Numbered from the stretch's first letter, positions 1-9,465 are shown. The stretch is 64,000 bases of DNA from Actinomyces sp. AC-20-1 (GCF_023369555.1 NZ_JACJVC010000005.1:62001-126000), one strand, 5' to 3'. Numbers and translations: made by a program. Notes: generated from the letters alone by a model not told the origin.

Positions 1-1428
1 GTGGCCCGCGCCGCCACCCAGGCGCGCAGGCGCACCGGGCCGAGGATCGTCACCGGCTCGGTGAGCACCGGGCTCGTGAAGGACACGACCTCCTCGCGGG
101 CCTCGACGGCGCGCTGGTCGTGCGGGCCGGCGGCCTCGGGCGGGCCCATGAGCACCTGCCCGCCGTCCGTGGGCACCGGGTCCCGGGGGTCGTGGACCCA
201 GGCCGTGGACCCGGCGCCCACGGCCTCGTCCCCCAGCGCGGCCCTCCAGACGTCGAGCGTGAGGGTGGCGAGGCCCGCGTCGCGGGTCGAGCCGTGGGGG
301 AAGGAGCGGCTCGCTGTGCGCCAGCTCGGGGTGCTCGGCGTGGAAGCGGTCGATGAGCCCCGGTGCCAGACCCGCCTCAGTGAGCAGGTCGCGGGCGCTG
401 CGCCCACCGATCTCGTCGGCCAGGAGGGTGCCGAGCCCCGTCATCTCGTGACGCACCCCGCCGGCCAGCAGGGGCAGGTCCGCGCCGTGCCCGCGGCGCA
501 CGGCCTCGAAGGTCGGCGCGGTGATGACCTCGCCGTCCACCACCGGCACGAAGGTCCGCGACATCGTCTCGGGCGGGCGGGTGAAGCGGGACAGGTCGAG
601 CGAGATGTCGAAGAGCGGGAGCTCGCGGCCGAGGGCCGCCGCGGTGTCGAGCACCTGCTCCTCGGTGAGCGAGCGCCAGCCCGCCAGCGTCGGGGCGATG
701 CCGGCGATCTCGGCGCCGCGCTCGGCGATGGCGCGGGCGTCGGCGACCGTGGCCGCCGTCGTCCCGCCCGACTCGCAGATGAGGCCGTGGACGAGCCCCG
801 CCGCCCGTGGGCACGCCAGGAGCGCCATGACCGAGGCTCCGCCGGCGCTCTGGCCCGTCACCGTCACCCGGCCCGGGTCCCCACCGAAGGCGGCGATGTT
901 GTCGCGCACCCACTCCAGGGCCGTCACCTGGTCGAGGGTGCCGCGGTTGAAGGGTGCGCCGTCGTAGTAGGGGCTGTTCTGGCTGCCGGCGCAGAAACCG
1001 CCTCCGTGGACCCACACGAGCACCGGCAGGGGCGCCTGCGGCCCCTCGGGGGTGCCCGGGTCCCCGGGCGCGGGGGTGAAGACGTTGAGGTTGAGGACCC
1101 CCTGACCGGGCACGCTCGGCTCGGGGACCGCCGTCGTCTCACCGAAGGGGCGCCGCTGCGGGGTGGGGCCGGGGACGACGGCGTCGCGCACCCCCTCCCA
1201 CGCGGCCCGGCGCACGGGGGCGAGCAGACGCAGGTCCCCGACCGGGTCCTCGGCGTAGGGGATGCCGTAGAAGGCGGCCGAGCGGGGGTGGGCCCCCGCC
1301 CTGCCGGCGGCGGAGGGGACCTCGCGCCAGAGGCCGCGCACGGCCCCGGCCGGGGCGGCGACGACGGGCCCCTCCTCGCCGGTGGGGACGGCGACGGGGG
1401 TGGAGGCGACGTGCTGCGGGGTGCTCAC
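1..1428 (-). pseudogene. Decayed hybrid esterase: type-B carboxylesterase N-terminus joined to a CocE-like C-terminal domain; runs off the left edge
   Basis: A GTG start at 1428 overlaps the stop of the upstream transporter by four bases (GTGA). The N-terminal part is a type-B carboxylesterase: oxyanion motif VWVHGGGF, then GQSAGG with nucleophile Ser near residue 194. The stretch that normally holds the NYRLG motif is missing: the chain jumps from YYDGAPFNRG directly to TLDQVTALEWV, a loss of about 35-40 residues. At the C5 run (plus strand 296-300) the frame changes; removing one base gives a continuous chain into a CocE/X-Pro-peptidase-type C-terminal domain (motifs DPRDPVPTDGG, GPHDQRAVEAR, SPVLTEPV). 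No catalytic His is recognisable. Deletion, foreign C-terminus and frameshift together suggest a dead gene. The deletion and fusion are read directly, but the frameshift could be a sequence error. It is the last gene of the leftward TetR-MFS unit. Confidence 0.75.
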
Positions 1429-2855
1429 TTGACCTTCTTCACCGGGACGATGGCCAGGGCCGCGACGACCATGCAGATGAAGGCGGCGATGTAGATGGCG
1501 CGGTAGCCGGCGGGGCCGACGATCTGGGCGACGATGACGCCGGCGAGCACCGGGGCGAGGGTCTGGCCGATGTTGGTGGCGACGTTGGCGACGCCGAGGT
1601 CGCGCCCGGCGGCCTCCTTGTCCGGCAGGACGTCGATGAACAGGGCCTGGTCCACCGTCATGAAGGCGCCGAGGGCGAAGCCGTTGAGGGTGGTCTGGAT
1701 GAACAGCGAGGGCAGCGTGGGCCAGAGGATCGGCAGCATGAGGAGGGCCATCGTGGCGACGGTGGAGCCGATGACGAAGACCTTGCGCCTGCCGATGCGG
1801 TCGGACAGCTTGCCCGAGACGATCATCGAGATGAGCATGCCGGGCAGGGAGCACATGCTCAGCAGCGTGGCGTAGGTGTTGGCCTCGGCCTGCGTGAGCG
1901 CGGGCTGGACGTAGGACTGCAGGACGAAGAGGGAGAAGGTGGTGGTCAGCGTGGCGCCGAGCATGGAGACGAAGCGGGCCAGCCACACCCAGCGGTAGTC
2001 GGCGTCGCGCAGCGCGATGGTGAAGCCGAGGGCGAAGTCCTTCCAGCTGAAGGGGGGCAGATGCAGGTCGAGGGAGGAGCGGTCCTTGGCCATGAGGACG
2101 AAGAGCGCGGCGCCGAAGGCCGTGAGGACGACGAAGATGTAGTAGGCGTTGAGGCCCAGCGCGTTGAAGGCGTTGCCGGCGATGATCGAGCCGAGCATGG
2201 CGCCGCCCATCGTGCCCATGCCGGAGATGGCGGAGACGGTGGCGAGCTTGTCCTCCTTGATGCGGTCCGCGACGGTGGTGGTCAGCGGGGCCTGCATGAA
2301 GTTGAGCAGGACCTGGGCGATGACCCAGGTGACGGCGATCATGCCGACCGTCGTCGAGAAGCGCATCGCGATCATCATGAGGGCTCCGGCGAAGCCGCCG
2401 AAGGCGATCCAGAAGGAGCGCCGGCCCCAGCGCGAGCGCCAGCGGTCGGAGATGACGCCGACGATGGGCTGGGCGAACATCGTGAAGAAGGTGCCGATGG
2501 AGGCGACGAAGGACATCGAGGCCGCGCGGGCCGCGTTGTACTGGTTGTAGACCTCGGTGAGCTCGGCGGCGTCGGCGCCCGCGTAGGTGCCGCCGGACAG
2601 TTGTTGGAGCACGTCGGCCGTGACCTGCGGGTAGGCGGCGAAGAAGTGCTGGAGCTCGATGGTCTGGATCTGGTTCGGCAGGAGGATCGAGGGCAGCGCC
2701 GAGTAGTTCATGAAGAGGAAGGCGCCGGCGATGATGCAGGCGACAAGGTACTGGCGGTAGGGGCGGCCGCCGAGGTACTTCATCGAGGTGCCGGGGCGTG
2801 AGGGCTCCTCGATGTTCGGGTCGCCGCCGGTGATGGGCGTGGCGGGTGCTGACAT
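1425..2855 (-). CDS. MFS sugar transporter
   Basis: A 476-residue integral membrane protein with about twelve hydrophobic segments. It carries two major-facilitator loop motifs: DRWRSRWGRRSFW between TM2 and TM3, and DRIGRRKVF at the equivalent place in the second half. A hydrophilic insert of about 45 residues follows TM1. The length and the RSRWGRR loop resemble the sugar:proton/SLC45-like and GPH-type symporters. The substrate cannot be read from sequence; the neighbours (esterase, TetR) suggest a glycoside or its aglycone. The ATG at 2855 is the first good start. The gene lies about 105 bases downstream of the TetR gene and overlaps the esterase start, so the three probably form one leftward transcript. 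Confidence 0.85.
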   Translation of the reverse strand: MSAPATPITGGDPNIEEPSRPGTSMKYLGGRPYRQYLVACIIAGAFLFMNYSALPSILLPNQIQTIELQHFFAAYPQVTADVLQQLSGGTYAGADAAELTEVYNQYNAARAASMSFVASIGTFFTMFAQPIVGVISDRWRSRWGRRSFWIAFGGFAGALMMIAMRFSTTVGMIAVTWVIAQVLLNFMQAPLTTTVADRIKEDKLATVSAISGMGTMGGAMLGSIIAGNAFNALGLNAYYIFVVLTAFGAALFVLMAKDRSSLDLHLPPFSWKDFALGFTIALRDADYRWVWLARFVSMLGATLTTTFSLFVLQSYVQPALTQAEANTYATLLSMCSLPGMLISMIVSGKLSDRIGRRKVFVIGSTVATMALLMLPILWPTLPSLFIQTTLNGFALGAFMTVDQALFIDVLPDKEAAGRDLGVANVATNIGQTLAPVLAGVIVAQIVGPAGYRAIYIAAFICMVVAALAIVPVKKVK

Positions 2856-2960
2856 GCTGAACTCATTTGTCCAGTAGCGCCGTGGGGAAGGGGCGCGTCC
2901 TCGTTGACGCGCACCCTCAACCTACATGCCGGTCGGTAAGGCGGGGAGGGTCTCAGGTCC

Positions 2961-3650
2961 TCACAGCTGCTGCAGGAGCTCCTCGACCGCGGTGCGGGTG
3001 CGCAGGACGTCGTGCCCGGTGACGTCGAGGAAGGCGCGGAGCGTGGCGGCCTCGAGGTCGAAGTCCTCCATGACGACCCACTGCTGCTGCAGCCCCTCCC
3101 AGGTGGCGAGGAACTGGCGGGCCTGGTCCTCGGGGTCGCGGTCCGTGCGGGCCAGGCCGGCCTCCTGGAGCAGCCGCATGATGAGGGCCATGCCCTCACG
3201 GGCGATGGCGTAGTGCTCGCGGAAGTAGGCGTGGGCGGCCGAGCCCGGCTGCTGGGACCGGCCGACGAGGTAGACGTACAGGCGCAGGTAGCCGCGGTCC
3301 GAGGCCGTGCCCCGCAGGAGGTTGTGGACGATGGTCTCGACCTGCTCGGTGGTGGCGAGGTCGCCGTCGGTGGGCCACGCAGCGCTGCCGGGCAGGGCGG
3401 TGCGCTCCTGGATCGAGTCGTTGAAGTGGGTGAGGGCGGCGACGAGCAGGTGGTCGCGGGTGGGGAAGTGGTAGGTGAGGGTGCGCTCGCTGAGGTCGGC
3501 GCGCTCGGCGACGGCGGCCGTCGTGAGCCCGTCATGTCCGACCTCCTCGACGACCTCGAAGGCGGCCTTGCCGATAGCGGCCCTCTTCGCGGCGGTCTTC
3601 GCGTAGGGGCCGCGGGTGCCGTTCCTGCCGGCGTGGGGTGCTGTAGCCAT
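2961..3650 (-). CDS. TetR-family transcriptional regulator
   Basis: A 229-residue protein. An N-terminal helix-turn-helix spans about residues 20-65 (IGKAAFEVVEEVG, then LTTAAVAERADLSERTLTYHFPTRDHLL), typical of TetR/AcrR repressors. The C-terminal helical ligand domain has no recognisable relative. The start ATG at 3650 is the first in frame after the divergent promoter region. It probably represses both the leftward MFS-esterase unit and the rightward symporter unit; a perfect inverted repeat lies in the shared promoter region at 3731-3744. The ligand is unknown, but a plant phenolic or glycoside would fit the neighbourhood (inference). Confidence 0.88.
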   Translation of the reverse strand: MATAPHAGRNGTRGPYAKTAAKRAAIGKAAFEVVEEVGHDGLTTAAVAERADLSERTLTYHFPTRDHLLVAALTHFNDSIQERTALPGSAAWPTDGDLATTEQVETIVHNLLRGTASDRGYLRLYVYLVGRSQQPGSAAHAYFREHYAIAREGMALIMRLLQEAGLARTDRDPEDQARQFLATWEGLQQQWVVMEDFDLEAATLRAFLDVTGHDVLRTRTAVEELLQQL

Positions 3651-3730
3651 GGGGCGCCTCCAAAACGTAGTTTAAAGACAGTTTTCATCCGAAAGACTCT
3701 TGTTGTCAACTCTTGACGATCGTTTCAATA

Positions 3731-3744
3731 CGTAGTTGACTACG
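3731..3744. promoter_or_regulatory. Candidate TetR operator in the divergent promoter
   Basis: A perfect inverted repeat CGTAG-TTGA-CTACG lies between the TetR gene and the rightward symporter. The octamer ACGTAGTT that begins here also occurs at 3665-3672, close to the TetR start, so the repressor may have two sites. The region is AT-rich relative to its surroundings. Confidence 0.5.
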
Positions 3745-3795
3745 CTTTCAACACCGATCCTTCGTCAACGCCGACAGAAGCACGAGGAAACACCC

Positions 3796-5319
3796 ATGAC
3801 CGCCACCCCGATCCCCGGTGCCGCGGACGACGCCCTGACCGCCGCAGCGGCCACCACCGCCCCACTCACCCGAGCCGAGAAGAAGGCCCTCAAGGCCGCC
3901 GACCCCGAGCACGTCCCCTTCGGCACCAACCTCGCCTGGAACGTGCGCGGGCTGTCCATGGCCGCCAACGTCCTCCTCCTGGGCTACTTCAGCATCTACG
4001 CCACCGACGCCCTCGGCATGAGCCCCGCCCTGCTCGGCTCGCTCATGCTCGCCTCCAAGGTCTTCGACGGCTTCACCGACCTCATCGCCGGCTGGCTCAT
4101 CGACCGCACCCACACCCGCTTCGGACGCGCCCGCCCCTACGAGCTCATGCTCATCGGCCTGTGGGTCACCACCTGGGCCCTGTTCTCCACACCGGAGATG
4201 TCCATGACCGGCAAGGCCGCCTGGGTCTTCGTCTGCTACTCGCTCATCAACTCGGTCTTCGCGACCTTCGCCAACATCAACCAGACGCTCTACACCGCCC
4301 TCGCCTTCCCCAGCCGTGTCGCCATGGGCAAGGTCGCCGCCTTCGGAGGCGTCCTCATCTCCTTCGGCGCCATCGTCATCGCCATCGTCGTGCCGATCGC
4401 GCTGGCCTGGGCCGGCAAGGACGGCGGCCGCTGGTCGCTCTTCGCCCTCGCCTTCGGCGCCGTCTTCCTCCTCATGGGCCTGAGCCGCTTCATCTTCGTC
4501 AAGGAGACCGTCACCCAGGCCGCCGACACGACCGAGAAGGTCACCGTCCGCGAGATCATCGCCATGCTCAAGGACAACCGCTACATCTGGATGATCCTCA
4601 TCATCGGCGTCGTCGCGGCCATCGCGGGTAACACCGGGGCCAGCGCCTACTACTTCACCTACATCGTCGGCAACCTCGGCATGCAGTCCGTCACCGCGGG
4701 CGTCGCCATCGTCATCGTCCCGACGATCATGCTCGTGCCCTGGCTCATGAAGAGGTTCCGCCTCACCCGCATCATCGTCGTCGGCCAGCTCCTCGTCGTC
4801 GCCGCCGGCATCGTCAACTACATCGCCAACGGCAACCTCGTCCTGCTCGTCATCGCCACCCTCATCAGCGGTCTCGGCACCCTGCCCGGCACCTACATGC
4901 AGGGCATCCTCGTCATCGACTGCTCCACCTACAACGAGTGGAAGGGCCACCGCCGCCTCGAGTCGATCATGGGCGCTTTCACCTCCTTCGCCGCGAAGAT
5001 CGGCGCGGGCATCAGCCTCTGGCTCGCCGGCCAGATCCTCGCCGGCGCCGGCTACGACGGCACCCTCGAGACGCAGTCCGCCTCCGCGAGCTCCGCCATC
5101 ACCATCCTCTTCGCCGTCTTCCCCGCTGTCGGGGCCCTCATCGCCGCGGGCCTGTACTGGTTCCTCGACCTCGACGCCCGCCTGCCGCAGATCAACGCGG
5201 ACCTCGCCGAGCGCCGCGGCCAGACGGACGAGGAGGCTGAGGAGACCGAGACCGCCCCTACTGTCGCCGAACCGGTGACCGAGGCCGGAGGCGACCCCTA
5301 CCCCGGGACGGAGGCCTGA
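3796..5319 (+). CDS. GPH-family (glycoside-pentoside-hexuronide) sugar:cation symporter
   Basis: A 507-residue, roughly twelve-segment transporter. The family signature is near the N-terminus: LAWNVRGLSMAANVLLLGYF, then KVFDGFTDLIAGWLIDRTHTRFGRARPYEL, the conserved loop after TM2. The C-terminal tail is acidic and hydrophilic. ATG 3796 is chosen because GAGGAAA at 3784-3790 is a good ribosome site; an earlier in-frame TTG at 3736 falls inside the operator. The next gene starts four bases after the stop, so transporter and hydrolase are cotranscribed. GPH symporters move glycosides with Na+ or H+; the substrate is not deducible, and a glycoside or ester cleaved by the two downstream enzymes is likely. 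Confidence 0.88.
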   Translation: MTATPIPGAADDALTAAAATTAPLTRAEKKALKAADPEHVPFGTNLAWNVRGLSMAANVLLLGYFSIYATDALGMSPALLGSLMLASKVFDGFTDLIAGWLIDRTHTRFGRARPYELMLIGLWVTTWALFSTPEMSMTGKAAWVFVCYSLINSVFATFANINQTLYTALAFPSRVAMGKVAAFGGVLISFGAIVIAIVVPIALAWAGKDGGRWSLFALAFGAVFLLMGLSRFIFVKETVTQAADTTEKVTVREIIAMLKDNRYIWMILIIGVVAAIAGNTGASAYYFTYIVGNLGMQSVTAGVAIVIVPTIMLVPWLMKRFRLTRIIVVGQLLVVAAGIVNYIANGNLVLLVIATLISGLGTLPGTYMQGILVIDCSTYNEWKGHRRLESIMGAFTSFAAKIGAGISLWLAGQILAGAGYDGTLETQSASASSAITILFAVFPAVGALIAAGLYWFLDLDARLPQINADLAERRGQTDEEAEETETAPTVAEPVTEAGGDPYPGTEA

Positions 5320-5323
5320 TCCC

Positions 5324-7519
5324 GTGACCACCACCGCCCAGCCCGGGCTGCGCCGCCTCTCCGTCGCCCCCGACGGAGCCCCCGACGCCGAGGTCCTGCC
5401 CACCGGGGCCGTCCTCGTCACCCCCCACAACCGGGACGCCGAGTACGACACGGTCGTCATCGAGTCCGAGGAGGACCTGCCGGCCCGCTTCGACGCTGCC
5501 GGCCTCATCACCCAGCCACTGCACCTCGTGCGGGCCCGCATCGAGGGCACGCCGTCGCGCTTCAACGTCTACCTGCCGCCCGCCCGGGCCTGGCAGGGGC
5601 GCTTCTTCCAGTACACCTACCCGATGGACGACGAGAACGTCTCCGAGCGCAAGCTCGCCTTCGGCATCGACGCCGGCGGCTACACCGTCCAGGCCTCCGG
5701 CCTCGGCGGCTACCGCCACGCCGCCACCGCCGCACGCGCCGGACGCCGCATCGCCGCCGAGCTCTACGGCCTCGACGTCGAGGAGGCGACGACCGGTGCC
5801 GCCATGATCCCCGGCTACCTCTACGGGCCCTCCGGCGGCTCCTACCAGACGATGGGCGGCGTGGAGTCCACCCGGGGGGTCTGGCAGGGCTTCGTCCCCA
5901 CCGTCATGGGCACTCCCGTGTCCCTGCCGAGCAACTTCCTCATCCGGGGCCTGGCCCGCCTCGTCCTGGACGAGGTCGCCGCCACCATCCGCGGCAACGT
6001 CCTCGACGGCCGCGACCCCGCCGACGGGCTCAACCCCCTCCAGGCCGAGGTCCTGGCCGAGGTCACCGCCCTCGGCCTGCCCCTGCCCGCCTGGGCCCGG
6101 CCCGACTACGTCCTCGGGCACACGGACCGTGACGGCAGGCCCACCAGCCAGTCGCTCACCGACTTCCAGGGGGCCGTGGCCTCCATGGACCCCGGCTACG
6201 CCGAGGACTTCTGGACCCGCCCCGGCTACGAGGGCTGCGAGGAGTCGCCGATGGGCGCGCTCCTGCGCTCGCGGCTCGTCGACCACGACGCCACCGTGGT
6301 GCGCGTGCTCCGGGACGGCGGAGAGGACGGCGGTGAGCCGGGCCGCCCGCTGGGACTCGTCGTCGGCGGGCTTCCCGCCCAGGCTACCCTGGCCGACAAC
6401 CTCGACCTGCGCATGCCCGACGGGGAGGTCCTGCCCGTCCACACCCCGCGACCGGCTGAGACCGCCGTGACCGAGGCCGCTGAGGCCGCCGGCGGGCTCG
6501 CCGATGGCGAGGTCGTCCTCGTGCCCGCCGCTCCGGCCCCCGGGACGGCGCCGGCGGCGTCCTCCGGGCTCGCCGCGCTCACCACCGGGACCACCGTCCA
6601 CCTCGACAACCGCCTCGACCTCGCCGTGCGCCTGCACCACCGCCACGTCGTGCCGCCGGCCGAGGAGGGCTACGACGCCTACGACTGCCTGCGCGGTGAC
6701 GACGGCGAGCCCCTGCGCCCCCAGCGCGCCCTGCGGGTGCCCTGGATGATGGCCATCGGCGTCACCGGCGGCACCGTCTACTCCGGGCACCCCGACGGCA
6801 GGGTCATGCTCGTCTCCTCCCACGAGGACGCCGACGCCTACACCTGGCACGCCGACTGGTACCGCCGCCGCGTCGAGGCGGCCCTCGGGGCCGAGGCCGC
6901 CGGCAGGAGCCTGCGCGTCTACGTCACCGAGCACGCCGACCACCACGACATGCCCGTCGCCCCCGGCAAGGACGACTGGCTCGTCTGGTACGACGTCGCC
7001 GTCGAGCAGGCCCTGAGGGACCTCGCCGCCTGGGTCGAGGAGGGCGTCGAGCCGCCCGCCTCCACCGGCTACCGCGTCGAGGGCGGCCAGGTCATCCTCT
7101 CCGACGGCGGCGACCGCCACGGTCAGCAGCCGCTCGTCAGCCTCGCTCCGGCCGGGAGCGATCCGGTGGCAGGGGCGGCGGCCGGGAGGGCGGACGGTCT
7201 GCGGCCCGGCCAGGTGGCCCGCGTCGAGGTGCCCGCAGACGCCGACGCCGAGCTGGTCGCCGTCGCCACGGCTGCCACTGTGCCCGCCGGGGTGGGCCGG
7301 GTGGTCGAGGCCGCCTGGCGGCTCGCGGGGGAGCAGGGGTGGCACCCGCTCGCCGTCGAGCCGGGGGAGCGCGTCCGGATCCCGCTCACCGTCCCCGGCA
7401 GCCTCCTGAAGACCGGCACCGAGCCCATGGTGGTCGTGAGGGTGGCCTCCTCCCGAGGCGGCGCCGACGACCTCACGCGCCTGGAGAACCTCGCCCACCT
7501 GCGCCTGGCCGCCGTCTGA
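5324..7519 (+). CDS. Predicted alpha/beta-hydrolase, tannase/feruloyl-esterase-like layout (731 aa)
   Basis: GTG start four bases after the symporter, with GGAG at 5310-5313. No signal peptide is visible, so it is probably cytoplasmic. The recognisable element is a nucleophile-elbow-like GPSGGS at about residues 168-173 (GYLYGPSGGSYQ). Far downstream, VSSHEDADAY and YVTEHADHHDMP supply candidate Asp and His. The order Ser, long insert, Asp, then His near the C-terminus recalls tannases and feruloyl esterases, but overall similarity could not be established. The middle (about residues 230-470) and the last 150 residues do not match a family I recognise. Its place between a glycoside transporter and a glycosidase suggests deacylation of an acylated glycoside (inference). 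Confidence 0.5.
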   Translation: MTTTAQPGLRRLSVAPDGAPDAEVLPTGAVLVTPHNRDAEYDTVVIESEEDLPARFDAAGLITQPLHLVRARIEGTPSRFNVYLPPARAWQGRFFQYTYPMDDENVSERKLAFGIDAGGYTVQASGLGGYRHAATAARAGRRIAAELYGLDVEEATTGAAMIPGYLYGPSGGSYQTMGGVESTRGVWQGFVPTVMGTPVSLPSNFLIRGLARLVLDEVAATIRGNVLDGRDPADGLNPLQAEVLAEVTALGLPLPAWARPDYVLGHTDRDGRPTSQSLTDFQGAVASMDPGYAEDFWTRPGYEGCEESPMGALLRSRLVDHDATVVRVLRDGGEDGGEPGRPLGLVVGGLPAQATLADNLDLRMPDGEVLPVHTPRPAETAVTEAAEAAGGLADGEVVLVPAAPAPGTAPAASSGLAALTTGTTVHLDNRLDLAVRLHHRHVVPPAEEGYDAYDCLRGDDGEPLRPQRALRVPWMMAIGVTGGTVYSGHPDGRVMLVSSHEDADAYTWHADWYRRRVEAALGAEAAGRSLRVYVTEHADHHDMPVAPGKDDWLVWYDVAVEQALRDLAAWVEEGVEPPASTGYRVEGGQVILSDGGDRHGQQPLVSLAPAGSDPVAGAAAGRADGLRPGQVARVEVPADADAELVAVATAATVPAGVGRVVEAAWRLAGEQGWHPLAVEPGERVRIPLTVPGSLLKTGTEPMVVVRVASSRGGADDLTRLENLAHLRLAAV

Positions 7520-7579
7520 GGCCGCGTCCCCTCACCCGCACCCACCACACCCACCACAACGTCGACGTCGACGTCGCAC

Positions 7580-7615
7580 AAGGAGAGCACCATGAGTCCC
7601 AAGGAGAGCGCCATG
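7580..7615 (+). promoter_or_regulatory. Duplicated ribosome-binding-site/start unit
   Basis: AAGGAGAGC occurs at 7580-7588 and again at 7601-7609. Each copy is followed at the same spacing by an in-frame ATG (7592 and 7613). The 21-base period keeps both starts in the same frame, so two proteins differing by seven residues are possible. Confidence 0.6.
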
Positions 7616-9427
7616 ACTGGCGACCTCACGACCGCCGTCGGAGCCCCGGAGCCGGAGGGGCGGCGCATGGTGAGCGCCGCGACCTCCATCGGCGCCCTCA
7701 TGGACAGCCAGGAGGCCAGGGCGGTCCTCACCCGGCACCTGCCCTGGGTCGGGGACTTCGGCCTTGCCCAGGAGCACCCCGAGTTCCCGGTCGGCGTGCT
7801 GCTCGGCCTGGCGCTCGGGGAGGACAGCCCCCTGCGCGCGGCCGTCCTCGCCGACCTCGCCGCCGTCGAGGACCCCACCGTCTACCCGCAGCGCCGCCCG
7901 GCCCGCCCCCTCGCCCGCCTGAGCGCCGAGCAGCAGGCGGGCGCCCGGATCATGGTCACGGCCGAGGCCCGCCTGTACGAGCCCGTCGACGTCGCGCTCG
8001 TCGTGCCCGGGGCGGGCCGGCTGCTGGCCGACGTCGAGGCCGCCGGGGAGGTCTCCGTCGTCGCCACCGGACCGGACGGCGTCACCGTGCGCTCGCGGGT
8101 CTTCCACGACCGCGACGACACCCTCATCGGCCGCTTCCTGCCGGAGGCGGCCGGCCAGTGGTCCGTCCGGGTGGAGGGGATCGAGGCGGCCGACCCGCTC
8201 GAGGCGGTCATCGCCGTCGGACCGGCCCGAGAGGGGGCGGGGCTGTGCGCCCAGCACGGGCCCGTGCGCGTCGTCGACGGGCACTTCGAGCACGCCGACG
8301 GCGCCGCCTACACGCCCTTCGGAACCACCGCCTACGCCTGGATCTACTCCAGCGAGGACCTGCGCGAGCGCACGCTGGCCGCGCTGGCCCGGTCCGGCTT
8401 CAACAAGATCCGCATGTGCGTCTTCCCCAAGCACTACGACTTCAACCGCTCCGTGCCGCAGCGCGTGCCCTTCGCCAGCGCCGGTGCGGGCGAGAGGAAG
8501 TGGGACTGGGACACCTTCGACCCCGGCTTCTTCGACCTGCTCGAGCAGGCCGTGCGCGAGCTCGGGCGCCGCGGGGTGGTGGCCGACCTCATCCTCCTCC
8601 ACCCCTACGACCGCTGGGGATTCAGCGAGATGAGCCCGGACATGGATGAGTCCTACCTGCGTCACGTCGTGCGGCGCCTGTCCGCCTTCCCCAACGTCTT
8701 CTGGTCCATGGCCAACGAGTACGAGCTCCTGCCCGCCAAGCGGCCCGAGGACTGGGAGCGCCTGGGGAGGGTCGTCGTCGAGGAGGACCCGGTCGGCCAC
8801 CCCGTGAGCGTGCACAACATCGCGGGGCCCTTCGACGCCTCCGCCGAGTGGGTGAGCCACGTGTCCTTCCAGGGCGGCGGCTTCGAGATGGCGTCCAAGG
8901 TCCGCGAGCTCGCGGCCCGGTTCGGCAAGCCGGTGGTGGTTGACGAGTACGGCTATGAGGGCGACCTCGAGCACGACTGGGGCAACCTCACCGCCCAGGA
9001 GGGGCTGCGCCGCTTCTGGGAGGGCGTGCTCGCCGGTGCCGGCATGACCCACGGCGAGACCTACTTCCACGAGGAGTGGATCTGGTGGGCCAACGGCGGC
9101 GACCTCGAGGGCGCCTCCTGGGAGCGGATCGCCTTCCTTCGTACCCTGGTCGAGGCGGCGCCGTCGGGACGGCTGGTCGGCCGCGGGGGATGGGGGCCGA
9201 CGACGGGGGTGGACGCCGGCGACCCGGGCGCCTACCAGCTCGCCTACCTCGGGGCCCGCCAGCCCCGCACGATGACGGTGACGGTGCCCGAGGGCCGCAG
9301 CGCCGCGGTTGACATCATCGACACCTGGGCCATGACGGTGGACGAGGTGGCGACCGGGGCCGGCGGGCGCGTGGAGGTGGCGCTGCCGGGCCGGGCCTGG
9401 ATGGCCGTGCGCGTGCGCTGCGAGTGA
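7592..9427 (+). CDS. Glycoside hydrolase with DUF5060/DUF5605-like domains
   Basis: A 611-residue protein in three parts: an unrecognised helical N-terminal segment (about 1-125), a DUF5060-like beta-sandwich, and a TIM-barrel hydrolase with a C-terminal DUF5605-like beta domain. Barrel hallmarks are TPFGTTAYAW and GFNKIRMCVFPKHY. The proton donor is probably Glu376 in MANEYELL and the nucleophile Glu452 in VVDEYGYEG (clan GH-A layout, as in DUF4038/apiosidase-type enzymes). The specificity is unknown. There is no signal peptide, so the substrate is probably imported by the symporter two genes upstream. Two equally good starts exist, at 7592 and 7613. Confidence 0.78.
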   Translation: MSPKESAMTGDLTTAVGAPEPEGRRMVSAATSIGALMDSQEARAVLTRHLPWVGDFGLAQEHPEFPVGVLLGLALGEDSPLRAAVLADLAAVEDPTVYPQRRPARPLARLSAEQQAGARIMVTAEARLYEPVDVALVVPGAGRLLADVEAAGEVSVVATGPDGVTVRSRVFHDRDDTLIGRFLPEAAGQWSVRVEGIEAADPLEAVIAVGPAREGAGLCAQHGPVRVVDGHFEHADGAAYTPFGTTAYAWIYSSEDLRERTLAALARSGFNKIRMCVFPKHYDFNRSVPQRVPFASAGAGERKWDWDTFDPGFFDLLEQAVRELGRRGVVADLILLHPYDRWGFSEMSPDMDESYLRHVVRRLSAFPNVFWSMANEYELLPAKRPEDWERLGRVVVEEDPVGHPVSVHNIAGPFDASAEWVSHVSFQGGGFEMASKVRELAARFGKPVVVDEYGYEGDLEHDWGNLTAQEGLRRFWEGVLAGAGMTHGETYFHEEWIWWANGGDLEGASWERIAFLRTLVEAAPSGRLVGRGGWGPTTGVDAGDPGAYQLAYLGARQPRTMTVTVPEGRSAAVDIIDTWAMTVDEVATGAGGRVEVALPGRAWMAVRVRCE

Positions 9428-9465
9428 GGCGCACCCGCCGTCGGCCCCACTCCCCTGTTCTTCAT

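Noticed and set aside
5258-7498. Antisense frame of over 700 codons opposite the hydrolase-like gene
   Set aside because: Low-complexity composition and no ribosome site; the plus-strand frame is coupled to the symporter and has plausible catalytic residues.
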